Assembly: GCA_963778525.1 (NCBI GenBank)
Contig: CAVZUJ010000001.1
Span: 248,001 to 312,000, forward strand
DNA: 64,000 nucleotides
Direction of reading: 5' to 3'
Source: Schlegelella_A sp963778525
Lineage (GTDB): Bacteria; Pseudomonadota; Gammaproteobacteria; Burkholderiales; Burkholderiaceae_C
Part shown: piece by piece, positions 9,072-18,983 of the stretch
How the letters are laid out: each line of letters starts with the position of its first letter
Position numbering within the stretch: the stretch's first letter is position 1
The notes under the pieces: model-generated
The model's input: the letters and a program-made list of their open reading frames with translations, nothing else
Database searches by the model: none
Told to the model about the DNA's origin: nothing
Made by a program: the position numbers and the translations under genes

Positions 9072-10379
9072 ATGCCCGGATACGCCAACCCCGGCTTCGA
9101 CACGCTGGCCCTGCACGCCGGCGCGGCGCCCGACCCCGCGACCGGCGCCCGCGCGGTGCCTATCCACCTCACGACCTCGTTCGTCTTCGAGTCGAGCGAG
9201 CACGCCGCGTCGCTCTTCAACATGGAGCGCTCGGGCCACGTCTACAGCCGGCTCTCGAATCCAACCAACGCCGTGCTCGAGGAGCGTGTCGCTGCCCTCG
9301 AAGGCGGCGCCGGATCGATCGCCACCGCCAGCGGCCAGGCGGCCTTGCATCTGGCGATCGTGACGCTGGCCGGGGCCGGCTCGCACATCGTCGCCTCGAG
9401 CGCGCTCTATGGCGGCTCGCACAACCTCTTGCATTTCACCCTTTCGCGCTTCGGCATCGCCACCACCTTCGTCAAGCCAGGCGACATCGACGCCTGGCGC
9501 GCCGCGATCCGGCCGGAGACGAAGCTGCTGTTCGGCGAGACGCTCGGCAATCCCGGCCTCGACGTGCTCGACATCCCGAACGTGGCCGCGCTGGCCCACG
9601 AGCACCATCTGCCGCTGCTGGTGGACTCGACCTTCACGACGCCCTGGCTGATGCGGCCCTTCGATCATGGCGCCGACCTGCTCTATCACTCGGCGACCAA
9701 GTTCCTCTCGGGTCACGGCACGGTGATCGGCGGCGTGCTGGTCGACAGCGGTCGCTTCGACTGGGACGCGGCCACTGCCGCCTCGGGCCGGTTCACGGAG
9801 CTGACGCGTGCCTACGAGGGCTTTCACGGCATGGTCTTCAGCGAGGAAAGCAGCGTGGCCGCGTTTCTCCTGCGGGCTCGTCGCGAAGGCCTGCGCGACT
9901 TCGGCGCGAGCATGAGCCCGCACACCGCCTGGCTGATCCTGCAGGGGCTGGAAACGCTGCCGCTGCGGATGGCTCGGCACGTCGAGAACACCCGCAAGGT
10001 CGTCGCCTTTCTGGCCGGACACGAGATGGTTGCAAGCGTCGGCTACCCCGAGCTCGAGTCGCATCCCGACCATGCGCTGGCGCGCCGGCTCCTGCCGCGC
10101 GGCTGCGGCTCGGTCTTCAGCTTCGACCTGCGCGGCTCGCGCCGGCAGGGGCAGAGCTTCATCGAGTCGCTGAAGATCTTCTCGCACCTGGCCAACGTCG
10201 GCGACTGCCGTTCGCTCGTCATCCATCCGGCGTCGACGACGCATTTCCGCATGGATGACACGGCCCTGGCCCGTGCCGGCATCGGCCCCGGCACGATCCG
10301 TCTCTCGGTCGGCCTCGAAGATGCCGACGACCTGATCGACGACCTGAAGCGCGCGTTGAAGGTGGCGGCGAAGCGATGA
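9072..10379 (+). CDS. metY: O-acetylhomoserine sulfhydrylase (PLP-dependent)
   Basis: A 435-residue Cys/Met-metabolism PLP enzyme that would make homocysteine from O-acetyl- (or O-succinyl-) homoserine and sulfide. Landmarks are the N-terminal FDTLALHAG, PIHLTTSFVFESSEHAASLF, YSRLSNPTNAVLEERVAALEGG, and the PLP-lysine site HSATKFLSGHG with Lys 210. Its length, above 420, fits MetY better than the shorter MetZ or MetB. Two in-frame ATGs exist. The one at 9072 has GGAGG about 12 bases upstream, while the one at 9060 abuts the same GGAGG and is less likely. A CACAAT sequence at 9042-9047 is a possible -10 box. Its stop overlaps the next start (ATGA). Confidence 0.9.
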   Translation: MPGYANPGFDTLALHAGAAPDPATGARAVPIHLTTSFVFESSEHAASLFNMERSGHVYSRLSNPTNAVLEERVAALEGGAGSIATASGQAALHLAIVTLAGAGSHIVASSALYGGSHNLLHFTLSRFGIATTFVKPGDIDAWRAAIRPETKLLFGETLGNPGLDVLDIPNVAALAHEHHLPLLVDSTFTTPWLMRPFDHGADLLYHSATKFLSGHGTVIGGVLVDSGRFDWDAATAASGRFTELTRAYEGFHGMVFSEESSVAAFLLRARREGLRDFGASMSPHTAWLILQGLETLPLRMARHVENTRKVVAFLAGHEMVASVGYPELESHPDHALARRLLPRGCGSVFSFDLRGSRRQGQSFIESLKIFSHLANVGDCRSLVIHPASTTHFRMDDTALARAGIGPGTIRLSVGLEDADDLIDDLKRALKVAAKR

Positions 10380-11201
10380 TGCTTCGGGTGCAGGGGCCGA
10401 AGGGAGTCCACGAAGCCTACGTCTACACCGGTGGCAAGTCGTTCGACCCGGCGCTGCCAGTGATCGTCTTCGTTCACGGCGCGTTGCACGACCACAGCGT
10501 GTGGACCTTGCTGGCGCGCTGGTTCGCGCACCACGGCCATGCCGTTCTCGCCCCCGACCTGCCCGGACATGCGCGCAGCGCAGGGCCGCCTTTGGACAAC
10601 GTCGAGACGCTGGCCACCTGGCTGCTCGCGCTGATGGACGCTGCCGGCGTGCATGAAGCCCGCCTCGTCGGGCACAGCATGGGCTCGCTGATCGCCCTCG
10701 ACGCCGCCGCACAAGCTCCGGCGCGAGCGAGCGGACTGGTCATGGTGGGCACGGCCTACCCGATGACCGTGTCACCGGCCTTGCTCGAGATGGCGCGCGA
10801 CGACCCGCTGGCGGCGATCGACAGCGTCAACGCCTTTTCCCATTCCACACTCGCCGGCAAGCCCGGCTATCCCCGGCCCGGGCGCCTGGCTGCATGGCTC
10901 GAATCGCGCCTTGATGCGCCGCGTGCAAGCGCAACAACGCGGTGTCAATCTCTTCCTGAACGACTTCGAAATCTGCAATCGTTATGCCGGCGGCCTGGCG
11001 GCGGCGGCGCGGGTCGCGTGTCCGGTGACGCTGATCCTCGGCAATCGCGACGAAATGACGCGGCCGAAGCAGGCCGCGGAACTGGCGAAGGCGCTGCGGG
11101 CGGAGACGGTCATGCTCGACGCCGGCCATGCGCTGATGGCCGAGGTGCCTGACGCGCTGCTGTCGGCAATGCGGCGCCTGTCCGCCGCGGCCGCCGCATA
11201 G
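10376..11201 (+). CDS. Alpha/beta hydrolase, one frameshift near 10880
   Basis: The first part (10376 to about 10875) reads VIVFVHGALHDHSVW, then GHSMGSLIALDAAA with the nucleophile Ser. The rest (about 10882-11201) continues in the +1 frame as GAWLHGSNRALMRRVQAQQR, then VTLILGNRDEM with the acid and LDAGHALMAE with the catalytic His. Joined, they give a complete hydrolase of about 275 residues, so one base is missing or extra in the C/G-rich run around 10872-10882. The gene overlaps metY by four bases (ATGA) and is surely co-transcribed with it. Whether it acts on a homoserine ester or something unrelated cannot be told. A sequencing error is more likely than a true mutation. Confidence 0.8.
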
Positions 11202-11329
11202 CGCAACGGCCGCAACCTAGGGTTCACCCTCGGTTACGTGGGTAGAGCGCAACCTACGATTCCGGCACGGGGCTGTACCGGCTCTGTGCGCCTCTGGCTG
11301 CGCCAAACAGAAACACACGAGGAGACGAC

Positions 11330-11794
11330 ATGAGTACCCGTTTCACCATCAACGGCAAGGCAGTCAACGTCCAGGCGGAAGGCGACACGCCTCTGCTGTG
11401 GGTTGTTCGCGACGAGATCGGTCTCACCGGCACCAAGTTCGGCTGCGGCCTGGCGCTGTGCGGTGCGTGCACCGTGCACCTCGACGGCGCGCCGGTCCGC
11501 TCCTGCCAGACGCCACTGTCGTCGGTCGCAGGTCGCAAGGTCTCGACCATCGAGAGCCTGTCGCAGAACAACTCGCACCCGCTGCAAAAAGCCTGGATCG
11601 CGCACGACGTGCCGCAGTGCGGGTACTGTCAGTCGGGTCAGCTGATGAGCGCAGCGGCCCTTCTCGCAAAGAACAAGAACCCGAGCGATGCCGATATCGA
11701 CTCGGCCATGAGCGGCAACATCTGCCGCTGTGGCACGTACGGCCGCATCAAGGCGGCCATCAAGTCAGCGGCCGCAGAAATGCGCCAGGCCTGA
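11330..11794 (+). CDS. (2Fe-2S)-binding subunit of a molybdenum hydroxylase (IorA-like)
   Basis: The 154-residue small subunit of an aldehyde oxidase/isoquinoline 1-oxidoreductase type enzyme. It carries two [2Fe-2S] clusters: a plant-ferredoxin site (GCGLALCGACTVHLDG plus a later Cys in RSCQ) and the C-terminal helical site (CGYCQSGQ and NICRCGTYGR). It starts MSTRFTINGKAVNV at 11330 with GAGGAG seven bases upstream. It lies 10 bp before the molybdopterin subunit and passes electrons from it. No FAD subunit follows, as in the two-subunit IorAB group, so a cytochrome or other external acceptor is expected. Confidence 0.92.
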   Translation: MSTRFTINGKAVNVQAEGDTPLLWVVRDEIGLTGTKFGCGLALCGACTVHLDGAPVRSCQTPLSSVAGRKVSTIESLSQNNSHPLQKAWIAHDVPQCGYCQSGQLMSAAALLAKNKNPSDADIDSAMSGNICRCGTYGRIKAAIKSAAAEMRQA

Positions 11795-11804
11795 GGGGAA
11801 CGCC

Positions 11805-13958
11805 ATGACCACCACCAAAGTTCGTACCGAAGTTTCTCGTCGCGGCTTCCTGCAGGCATCGGCCGTCACCGGCAGCGGCCTGGCCCTCGGCGTCGTCCTG
11901 CCCGGCTCGATCGGCGAAGCACTCGCCGCCGGCACCCTCTACACGCCGAACGCCTGGGTTCACATCGCCGACGACAACACCATCACCCTCTTGTCCGCTC
12001 GCTCGGAGATGGGACAAGGCGTCTACACGTCGATGCCGATGCTGATCGCCGAAGAGTTGAACGTCGACATCCGCAAGGTCAAGGTCGCGATCGCGCCGCC
12101 GAACGTCAAGCTGTACGGCAACGCGCTGCTCGGCGGGCCACAACTCACCGGCGGCTCGACCTCGGTGCGCGACGGCTGGGAAAAGCTGCGCGTTGCCGGC
12201 GCGCAGGTGCGCGAGATGCTCATCACCGCCGCCGCCGACAAGTGGAAAGTCGACCGCTCGACGCTGCGCGCCGAGAACGGCATGGTGCTTGGCGCAAACG
12301 GCAAGAAAGCCACCTATGGCTCACTCGCGGCCGCGGCCTCGAAGTTGCCCATTCCCGAGAAAGTCACGCTGAAGGACCCGAGCAATTTCGCGGTCGTGGG
12401 CAAGCGCACCAAGCGCCTCGACACGCCGTCCAAGGTCAACGGCACGGCTCAGTTCGGGATCGACGTCAAGCTGCCCGGCATGGTCTACGCATCGCTCGAG
12501 CAGTGCCCGGTGATCGGTGGCACGGTGAAGAGCTTCGACGCGACCAAGGCCAAGGCGATGCCCGGCGTGATCGACGTGGTGCAGATCCCCGATGGTGTCG
12601 CGGTCGTTGCCAACACCTGGTGGCGTGCGAAGAAGGCGCGCGATGAAGTTGTCATCGTGTGGGACGAAGGCGCAGGCGCTGCGCTCACCGACAAGACGAT
12701 GCTCGACGGCATCCGTGCCGGCGCGCCGGCGGACAAGGTCATTCCGCTGCCGCCCGCGGGCGACGCCGACGCCGCGATCAAGGGCGCCACCAAGGTGATC
12801 AGGGCCGAGTACACGCAGCCGCTGCTCTCGCACTCGCCGATGGAGCCGATGAACTTCACCGCGCACTACCACGACGGCAAGGTCGACCTGATCGGCCCGA
12901 CCCAGTGGCAGGACGCGAGCCATGACACCGTGGCCAAGCTCCTCGGCGTCAAGCCGGAAGACGTGACCCTGCAGACGACCTTCCTGGGCGGCGGGTTCGG
13001 TCGGCGCATCGACTTCGACTACATGATCCAGGCGGCGCAGATCTCGAAGGCCGTGAATCGCCCGGTGAAGTTGCTGTGGACACGCGAAGACGACATGACG
13101 CACGACTTCTATCGTCCGCAGTCGCTGCACCAGCTCTCCGCGGCGCTCGGCGCCGACGGCAAGCCGACGGCGATGAACTTCCGGATGGTGTCGCAGTCGA
13201 TCACCGGTCGCGTCTTCGGCCTGCCGCTGGAAGTGCAGGATCCGCTGATGACGGAAGCGGCGATGGCGGCGTACGAGATCCCGGCCACGAAGCACGAGGT
13301 CGTCAAGCACGAGGCGGGACTGCGCGTGGGCTACTGGCGATCGGTCAGCCACGCGCTCAACGCGTTCGCCAACGAGACCTTCATCGACGAGTGCGCTGTC
13401 GCCGCGGGCAAGGATCCGTACGACTACCGCATGTCGTTGCTGGCCAGCAAGCCACGCTTCGCCAACGTCCTGAAGATCGCCGCCGAGAAGTCCGGGTGGG
13501 GCACGCCTGCACCGGCGGGCCACTTCCGCGGCATCGCGCTGATGGAGGGCTACGACACCTACATGGCACAGGTGGCCGAGGTCTCGATCAAGGACGGCGT
13601 GCCCGTCGTGCACAAGGTGACCGTGGCCGCCGATCTCGGGCGCATGGTCAACCCCGACACCGTCGAGGCACAGATCCAGTCGAGCATCATCTTCGGGCTC
13701 AGTGCGGCGTTGTATGGAGAGATCACGCTCGACAAGGGCCGCATCCAGCAGACCAACTTCCACCAGTACAAGGTGGTGCGGATGAACGAAGCGCCGCAGA
13801 TCGACATCACGCTGGTTGCAAGTACCGAAAAGCCGGGCGGCATCGGCGAGCCGGCAACGGCATTGATCGGGCCGGCCGTGGGCAATGCGGTGTTCGCCGC
13901 CACCGGCAAGCGCCTGCGCAAGATGCCGATGACGGCGGACAACATCGCGACCGCCTAG
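11805..13958 (+). CDS. Molybdopterin-binding catalytic subunit of a molybdenum hydroxylase (IorB-like), Tat-exported
   Basis: A 717-residue large subunit of the xanthine dehydrogenase superfamily. The N-terminus has a twin-arginine signal (SRRGFLQ followed by a hydrophobic stretch and ALAAG), so the folded enzyme with its cofactors is exported, probably with the small subunit. Active-site marks include SEMGQGVYT, FLGGGFGRR near the pterin, and GGIGEPATALIGPA, which holds the catalytic Glu of the family. The start ATG at 11805 is chosen because it begins the Tat signal; the frame is open upstream inside the small-subunit gene. The substrate could be an N-heterocycle or an aldehyde; the sequence does not decide. 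The stop shares a CTAG with the convergent Nudix gene. Confidence 0.92.
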   Translation: MTTTKVRTEVSRRGFLQASAVTGSGLALGVVLPGSIGEALAAGTLYTPNAWVHIADDNTITLLSARSEMGQGVYTSMPMLIAEELNVDIRKVKVAIAPPNVKLYGNALLGGPQLTGGSTSVRDGWEKLRVAGAQVREMLITAAADKWKVDRSTLRAENGMVLGANGKKATYGSLAAAASKLPIPEKVTLKDPSNFAVVGKRTKRLDTPSKVNGTAQFGIDVKLPGMVYASLEQCPVIGGTVKSFDATKAKAMPGVIDVVQIPDGVAVVANTWWRAKKARDEVVIVWDEGAGAALTDKTMLDGIRAGAPADKVIPLPPAGDADAAIKGATKVIRAEYTQPLLSHSPMEPMNFTAHYHDGKVDLIGPTQWQDASHDTVAKLLGVKPEDVTLQTTFLGGGFGRRIDFDYMIQAAQISKAVNRPVKLLWTREDDMTHDFYRPQSLHQLSAALGADGKPTAMNFRMVSQSITGRVFGLPLEVQDPLMTEAAMAAYEIPATKHEVVKHEAGLRVGYWRSVSHALNAFANETFIDECAVAAGKDPYDYRMSLLASKPRFANVLKIAAEKSGWGTPAPAGHFRGIALMEGYDTYMAQVAEVSIKDGVPVVHKVTVAADLGRMVNPDTVEAQIQSSIIFGLSAALYGEITLDKGRIQQTNFHQYKVVRMNEAPQIDITLVASTEKPGGIGEPATALIGPAVGNAVFAATGKRLRKMPMTADNIATA

Positions 13959-14764
13959 CGCCGCGCCTTCCTCGCCCCATCCCGGCGCGCGAGCTCGGCG
14001 CCGAGGATGAGGGTCGCTTCGAGAGTGAAGCCCCCGCCGGCGAGGCGGGCGGCGAGCTCGCGCTCCGCGAGGCATTCGAAACGCGCGACCTCGCCGTCGC
14101 GATTGACCGGAGTCGCGCCGGGCGCGAGCGTCGCCTGGAAGACGGCGATCCGTTCGTTGATGAAGCCTTCGGCGACCGGACGGCGAACGATCACGTCATC
14201 GACCCTTTGCAGGGCACGAAGGTCGGCGAGCGAAAGCCCGGCCTCCTCGGCGGTCTCGCGCTCGAGCGTCGAGAGGATCGATTCGCCCGCCGCCATCTGG
14301 CCGCCCATGAGCGTGTCCCACTGGCCCGGGTCGGTTGCCTTGTCGAGGGCGCGCTGCTGGACCCAGAAGGCGCCGGCAGCGCCGCGACCGGAAAGGTGCA
14401 CGGCGAACGTGGCCAGGCCAAGGACGCGCACGACGCCGCGCTCCACCGCCGCCAGCGTGCGTCCGTCGCGGCTCACCACCGGCAGCAACTCGTCGCGCCA
14501 GCGACCCGCAAGACCCGCGTCGTGAAGCCAGCGCGCGATCGCCGCAAGCGAGGCGTCGAACGGCGGAGCGATGAGGCGATCGTCGGCGGCGGCAGCGATC
14601 GGCAGTCTTGCCGCCATCAGACGTGCGGCGAGCTCGGGCTCGATGCTGCCCACTTCGTCCGCTCGATCCAAGCTGCCAAGCAACAAGCGGCAGCGGGCTT
14701 TGCGCGGTGGCTGGTCGGCCAGGGCGCGAGCCCTGGCCAGCCACGGTTCGATGCCTTCTCGCAT
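13955..14764 (-). CDS. Nudix hydrolase with N-terminal DUF4743-like domain
   Basis: A protein of about 269 residues. The Nudix box GGQMAAGESILSTLERETAE followed by EAGL fits the GX5EX7REUXEEXGU signature exactly, so the protein should bind Mg2+ and split a nucleoside-diphosphate-linked substrate. The N-terminal 120 residues resemble the DUF4743 region found with this Nudix type, which is related to thiamine-diphosphate-associated Nudix proteins. Start options are the ATG at 14764, which overlaps the upstream stop by one base, or the GTG at 14767; the ATG is preferred. Substrate identity is inference only. Confidence 0.85.
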   Translation of the reverse strand: MREGIEPWLARARALADQPPRKARCRLLLGSLDRADEVGSIEPELAARLMAARLPIAAAADDRLIAPPFDASLAAIARWLHDAGLAGRWRDELLPVVSRDGRTLAAVERGVVRVLGLATFAVHLSGRGAAGAFWVQQRALDKATDPGQWDTLMGGQMAAGESILSTLERETAEEAGLSLADLRALQRVDDVIVRRPVAEGFINERIAVFQATLAPGATPVNRDGEVARFECLAERELAARLAGGGFTLEATLILGAELARRDGARKARR

Positions 14765-15765
14765 CACAACCAGGTGACGACCTTCATCTTCTGCAGCTTG
14801 ATCAGCATGTCCTTGCCCTTTTGTTTCGGCTCGGCCTTCGCTCCGATCTTGTCGAGCGCGGTCTCGAGATTGCCACTGAGGAAAGTGGCTGCGAAGGCCT
14901 TGGCCATCGCATCTTCGGCATCGCGATCGAGTGCCAGGTATTTGGCGCCCTTGCGAGCCATCAGCTTCATGTCGATCTCGTCGACCGTCATTGCCTTGAC
15001 CCGCTTCGAGGTCTCATCGAGCTGCTCGACATAGGCACGCACACCCGCCATCTGTACCTGGATGTCCTTGATCCCGTCCTTCAACTCGGCCTGCAGCTCG
15101 GGCCCGTACTTCGGCAGACCGGCCTCGACGACGAAAGCCATCAGCTCCTCCATCAGCTTGCCGTGCAGGAACAGGGCCGGCTCCACGAGAAGGTCGGCGT
15201 AGGCCTTCTGCGCTGCCGACAGCAGCGGCTGCTTGTGCGTCTCCTTCGCGTCGTCGGCCTTCTGCGCCAGGGCCTCGGACCTGGCAAACAGCTTCTTCAA
15301 GGCCTCGCGATCGTCGTCGGCGCGCTTCTGCAGTCGCTCCAGCGAGCGACGGGCCAGCGTGGCCGCGTCTTCGGCTGACGCCAGCGCCGTGTCGATGTCC
15401 TTCTGCAGCTTCTTCGATTCCTTGAACATCTCGTCGAACGCCTTCTGGCTGGCTTCGAGGATGTCGGTCAGCTTGTCGATGGCGGCCAGATGACCGCCTG
15501 CGAACTCCTTGTCGAGCTCCAGCTCGCGCATCGCGCCGTGCGCTCTGTCGACCTTGTCCGAGCCCTTGGCGATCTCGCTCACCACGGCTTCGAGCGCGCT
15601 CTGGTACAGCTCCAGCTTGCTGGTGGCCTTGGTCTTGATCGCGATGGCGATCCGCTTCTTCAGGTCGTCGAACTTGGGCTCGGTCGCCTTGCGCGCCTTG
15701 CCGGCGGTGTCGATCTTCGCGATGGCGTCCTTGTAGAGCGCGACGGTTTTGGGATCGTCTGCCAT
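14764..15765 (-). CDS. Helical protein of unknown function, 333 residues
   Basis: Not recognised as any named family. It is hydrophilic, has no Cys, no signal peptide and no membrane segment, and is strongly predicted by eye to be alpha-helical, with long charged Lys/Asp/Glu/Ala runs and heptad-like spacing (residues about 30-190). The C-terminal third is more compact and ends KGKDMLIKLQKMKVVTWL. The start ATG at 15765 has GGGAGG upstream; the open frame extends a further nine codons but without a better site. It is coupled to the Nudix gene by a one-base overlap. In composition and style it resembles the 524-residue protein at 26936-28510, but I cannot show homology by eye. Confidence 0.75.
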   Translation of the reverse strand: MADDPKTVALYKDAIAKIDTAGKARKATEPKFDDLKKRIAIAIKTKATSKLELYQSALEAVVSEIAKGSDKVDRAHGAMRELELDKEFAGGHLAAIDKLTDILEASQKAFDEMFKESKKLQKDIDTALASAEDAATLARRSLERLQKRADDDREALKKLFARSEALAQKADDAKETHKQPLLSAAQKAYADLLVEPALFLHGKLMEELMAFVVEAGLPKYGPELQAELKDGIKDIQVQMAGVRAYVEQLDETSKRVKAMTVDEIDMKLMARKGAKYLALDRDAEDAMAKAFAATFLSGNLETALDKIGAKAEPKQKGKDMLIKLQKMKVVTWL

Positions 15766-15840
15766 CGTGTCCTCCCGTTGGCGAATGGCCATTCTGCAGC
15801 CGGCGCGGCGCCGGTCTAGGCCTCAATTCGGGTGGGACGA

Positions 15841-17902
15841 TCAGCCCGCGTCCAGCAGCTTCAGCAAGCCCGCTTCATCGAGCACGGCAACACCGAGCTC
15901 CGTCGCCTTCGCAAGCTTCGAGCCTGCCTCGGCGCCGGCCACGACCCAATCGGTCTTTTTCGAGACCGAGCCCGCGACCTTGCCGCCCAGCGACTCGATC
16001 ATCTCCTTGGCTTCGTCGCGGCTGAGGGTGGGCAAGGTGCCGGTGAGAACGAAGGTCTTGCCGCCGAGCGGAAGCGGTGCCGCCACCGCACGGCCTTCGC
16101 CTTCGCTCCATTCGACGCCGGCCTTGCGCAGGGCCAGGATGACCGAGCGGTTGTGCGCCTCGCTGAAGAACTCGTGCACGCTCTCGGCCACGATCGGCCC
16201 GACATCGGCGACGTCGAGGAGCTGCTCGACCGTGGCCGCCATCAGCCGCTCGAGGCCGCCGAAGTGCGCGGCCAGATCCTTCGCCGTCGACTCCCCGACA
16301 TGGCGGATGCCCAGGCCGTAGAGGAAACGGGCGAACGTCGTCTTCTTGCTCGCCTCGATGGTCGCGATCAGGTTCGCCGCGCTCTTTTCGCCCATGCGTT
16401 CGAGCGCCTCGAGCTTCTCCTGGGTCAACGCATAGACATCCGGCAAGGTCTCGACCAGGCCGCCGTCGACGAGCTGGTCGACGATCCTGTCGCCCAGACC
16501 TTCGATGTCGAGCGCGCGCCGCCCGGCGAAATGCAGGATCGCGATCTTGCGTTGGGCGGGGCAGAACAAGCCGCCGGTGCAACGATGATCGACGCCGCCC
16601 TCCTCGCGCACGACCCGACTGGCGCAGACCGGGCAGCTCGCGGGCATGCGGAAGTTCGGCACGTAGCGCGGGCGCCGGCCGGGAACGCGGCCCACGATTT
16701 CCGGAATGACGTCACCGGCTCGCCGCACGATGACCGTGTCGCCGATGCGCACGCCCTTGCGCCGGATCTCGAAGACGTTGTGCAGGGTCGCGTTCGACAC
16801 GGTCGTGCCGCCGACGAAGACCGGCTCGAGCTTGGCCACCGGGGTCAGCTTGCCGGTGCGGCCGACCTGGATGTCGATGGCGTTGAGCAGCGTCGTCCTT
16901 TCCTGCGCCGGATATTTCTGCGCCACGGCCCAGCGCGGCTCGCGCGACTTGAAGCCGAGCTGCTTCTGGAGGTCACGATCGTTGACCTTGTAGACCACGC
17001 CGTCGATTTCGTACGGCAGGCCGTCGCGGCGCTTGGCGACGACGGTCGTGAAACGCGATCAGGCCTGCTGCACCGTGCACGGTCTCGTGCATCGGGCTCG
17101 CCGGCAGGCCCATGGCGTCGAAGGCGTCGAGCAGCGCGGTCTGCGTGGCCGGAATGGTCCAGCCCACGACTTCGCCGAGGGCGTAGGCAAAAAAGCTCAA
17201 GGGTCGCTTGGCGGCGTTGCGCGCATCGAGCTGGCGCACCACGCCGGCGGCCGCATTGCGCGGATTGACGAAGGTCTTCTCGCCCTTCGCACCGGCCTCG
17301 ATGAGCTTTCGCTGGCGCTCGTTCAGCGCCTCGAAATCATCGCGCCGCATGAAGACTTCGCCGCGCACCTCGAGCACCGGCGCGGAGATGCCCTTCAACC
17401 GCTTCGGCACGGCGGCGATGGTACGCACGGTGTGCGTCACGTCCTCGCCGGTCTCGCCGTCACCGCGCGTCGCGGCCTGCACCAGCTCGCCCGACTGATA
17501 ACGCAGGTTGATCGCCAGTCCGTCGAATTTCATCTCCGCCGCGTACTCGACTTGCGCTTGCGACTCCGTCAGGCCGAGCGCCTTGCGAATCCGCGCATCG
17601 AACTTTTCCGCGCCCGAGGCCGTCGTGTCGGTCTCGGTGTCGATCGACAGCATGGGCACGACGTGGCGCACGGGCTGCAGGCCCTCGAGGACCGCACCGA
17701 TCACGCGCTGGGTCGGCGAATCGGCTGTGACGAGCTCCGGATGCGCCGCCTCGATCGCCTGCAACTCCTGGAACAGCGCGTCGTAGTCGGCGTCCGGAAT
17801 CTCCGGTGCGTCGAGCGTGTAGTAGGCGCGCGCGTGATGCGAGAGCTGCTCGCGCAACTGCGCCGCTCGCTGCTCGGCCGGGAGCGCCCGTGGCCGGCCC
17901 AT
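15841..17902 (-). CDS. ligA: NAD-dependent DNA ligase, frameshifted near 17045
   Basis: LigA seals nicks in DNA during replication and repair, using NAD+. The first segment (17902 to about 17047) carries the NAD-binding Ia region and adenylation domain with the AMP-accepting Lys 125 in EMKFDGLAIN. The second segment (about 17045 to 15841) has the end of the nucleotidyltransferase domain (YEIDGVVYKVN), the OB fold, a four-Cys zinc finger (CPVC then C and C), helix-hairpin-helix repeats and a C-terminal BRCT domain (FVLTGTLPTLSRDEAKEMIE). The frame breaks between LIAFHDR and VAKRRDGLPYEIDG. Joined length is about 686, which is normal. Since this gene is normally indispensable, the break is most likely a sequencing indel. 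Confidence 0.93.
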
Positions 17903-17908
17903 GTCGCC

Positions 17909-18970
17909 TCAGCTGAAGAGCCGGCGCGCCGCCGCCGAGCCGGCCGCCAGGTCGTGCGCCTCGAGTGCGGCGTAGAGCTGCCCCAGCTCGGCACCGATGG
18001 CAGCGAATCCGTCGCTGCTGAGCGGCTGCTCGTTGTCGTCGACGATGGCCGCGTCCATGCCGACGGCGAGCGCTTGCGCCGCCGCCTGCCAGGCCTTGAA
18101 GGGCTCGGCCGCGGGATCAGTTTGCGGGACATCGAAAGCGAGCGTCACGTCGCGCACGGCAGCCTGATCGGGCTCGTCGGCGAGCGCGGCCTGTGAATCG
18201 AAGGTCAGCGTCAACACCGCGGGCCCGCCCTCCTCGCTCGACGGATAGACAAGCCGCCCCGGCACGACGCCCGGAACGAAGCCATGCCGGCGCGCGTGCT
18301 GCTGGATGTAGCCGACGCTCCAGGCCGCCCCGCGCGCACGCAGATGCACCGCAAGCTGCGCGTCATGCGCGCCGGCAAAGGTGTCGAGCTCGCGCGCCCG
18401 CGCCATGACGTCGAGCATGTCGGGGAAGTCTGCCTCGGCTCCGACGGCGTCGGCCAGCACCTGGATGCGCTGCACGAACTCCGAATATTCGATCTCGTTC
18501 AGCGCCCCGGTCCGGCTCGCGAGCTGGATGCCGGCCTGCAGCTCGCCGTAGCGCGAACCCGCGACCGGCGGCTCCCACTGGCCGCTCTCGGTCTGCAGCC
18601 CTTCGACGAGAACCAGCTTGCTGCCGACGTGACGCTTCGACGGCACGTGCGGCGCGATCGCTTCGCCGTTGACAGGCGCATCCAGGCGCATCGACGCGAA
18701 GGCGTCGATCAAGGCATCGAGCTGCAACGGGATACGGCGCGACAGCCGGCGCGCGGCTGGCGCGGCCGGATCGACACCCTCCTGGGCCGGCTCGTTGCCG
18801 GCATCGAAGCGCGGCTCCTCGCCGTCGCGCGCCGGACTCGCGCCCGGCTCGTCGCGCCGCTCCGAGGCGCGCTTCGGGCCGGCGCGCCGCGCCTGCCAGG
18901 CGCCGTGGGCAACGACACCGGCGAGTACGACGCCGCCCAGCGAAGCCAGCGCGATCGTCAGCGTGCTCAA
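17909..18970 (-). CDS. zipA: Cell-division protein ZipA-like (FtsZ-binding C-terminal domain)
   Basis: A 353-residue protein with an N-terminal membrane anchor (STLTIALASLGGVVLAGVVA), a linker rich in Arg, Glu, Pro and Ala, and a C-terminal domain of about 240 residues of the ZipA FtsZ-binding type. In the divisome, ZipA tethers FtsZ to the inner membrane. The position between smc and ligA is the standard Burkholderiales arrangement and is the main support, as the protein is poorly conserved. The TTG at 18970 is chosen because it begins the anchor; an upstream start at 19012 would overlap smc. The stop lies six bases before the ligA start. Confidence 0.8.
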   Translation of the reverse strand: MSTLTIALASLGGVVLAGVVAHGAWQARRAGPKRASERRDEPGASPARDGEEPRFDAGNEPAQEGVDPAAPAARRLSRRIPLQLDALIDAFASMRLDAPVNGEAIAPHVPSKRHVGSKLVLVEGLQTESGQWEPPVAGSRYGELQAGIQLASRTGALNEIEYSEFVQRIQVLADAVGAEADFPDMLDVMARARELDTFAGAHDAQLAVHLRARGAAWSVGYIQQHARRHGFVPGVVPGRLVYPSSEEGGPAVLTLTFDSQAALADEPDQAAVRDVTLAFDVPQTDPAAEPFKAWQAAAQALAVGMDAAIVDDNEQPLSSDGFAAIGAELGQLYAALEAHDLAAGSAAARRLFS

Positions 18971-18983
18971 CGACGCCTCGGCT

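Noticed and set aside
11211..11258. Direct repeat CGCAACCTA upstream of the molybdenum hydroxylase genes as an activator site
   Set aside because: Two copies of nine bases 38 apart occur, but without inverted symmetry or a neighbouring regulator I could not support a call.
11259..11282. Sigma54-like promoter before the molybdenum hydroxylase genes
   Set aside because: GGCACG is present but the GC element is not at the required distance.
16973..17047. ligA read as two separate genes (split ligase)
   Set aside because: Both parts align to one ligase and break inside a conserved strand of the adenylation domain; a single-base error explains it better.
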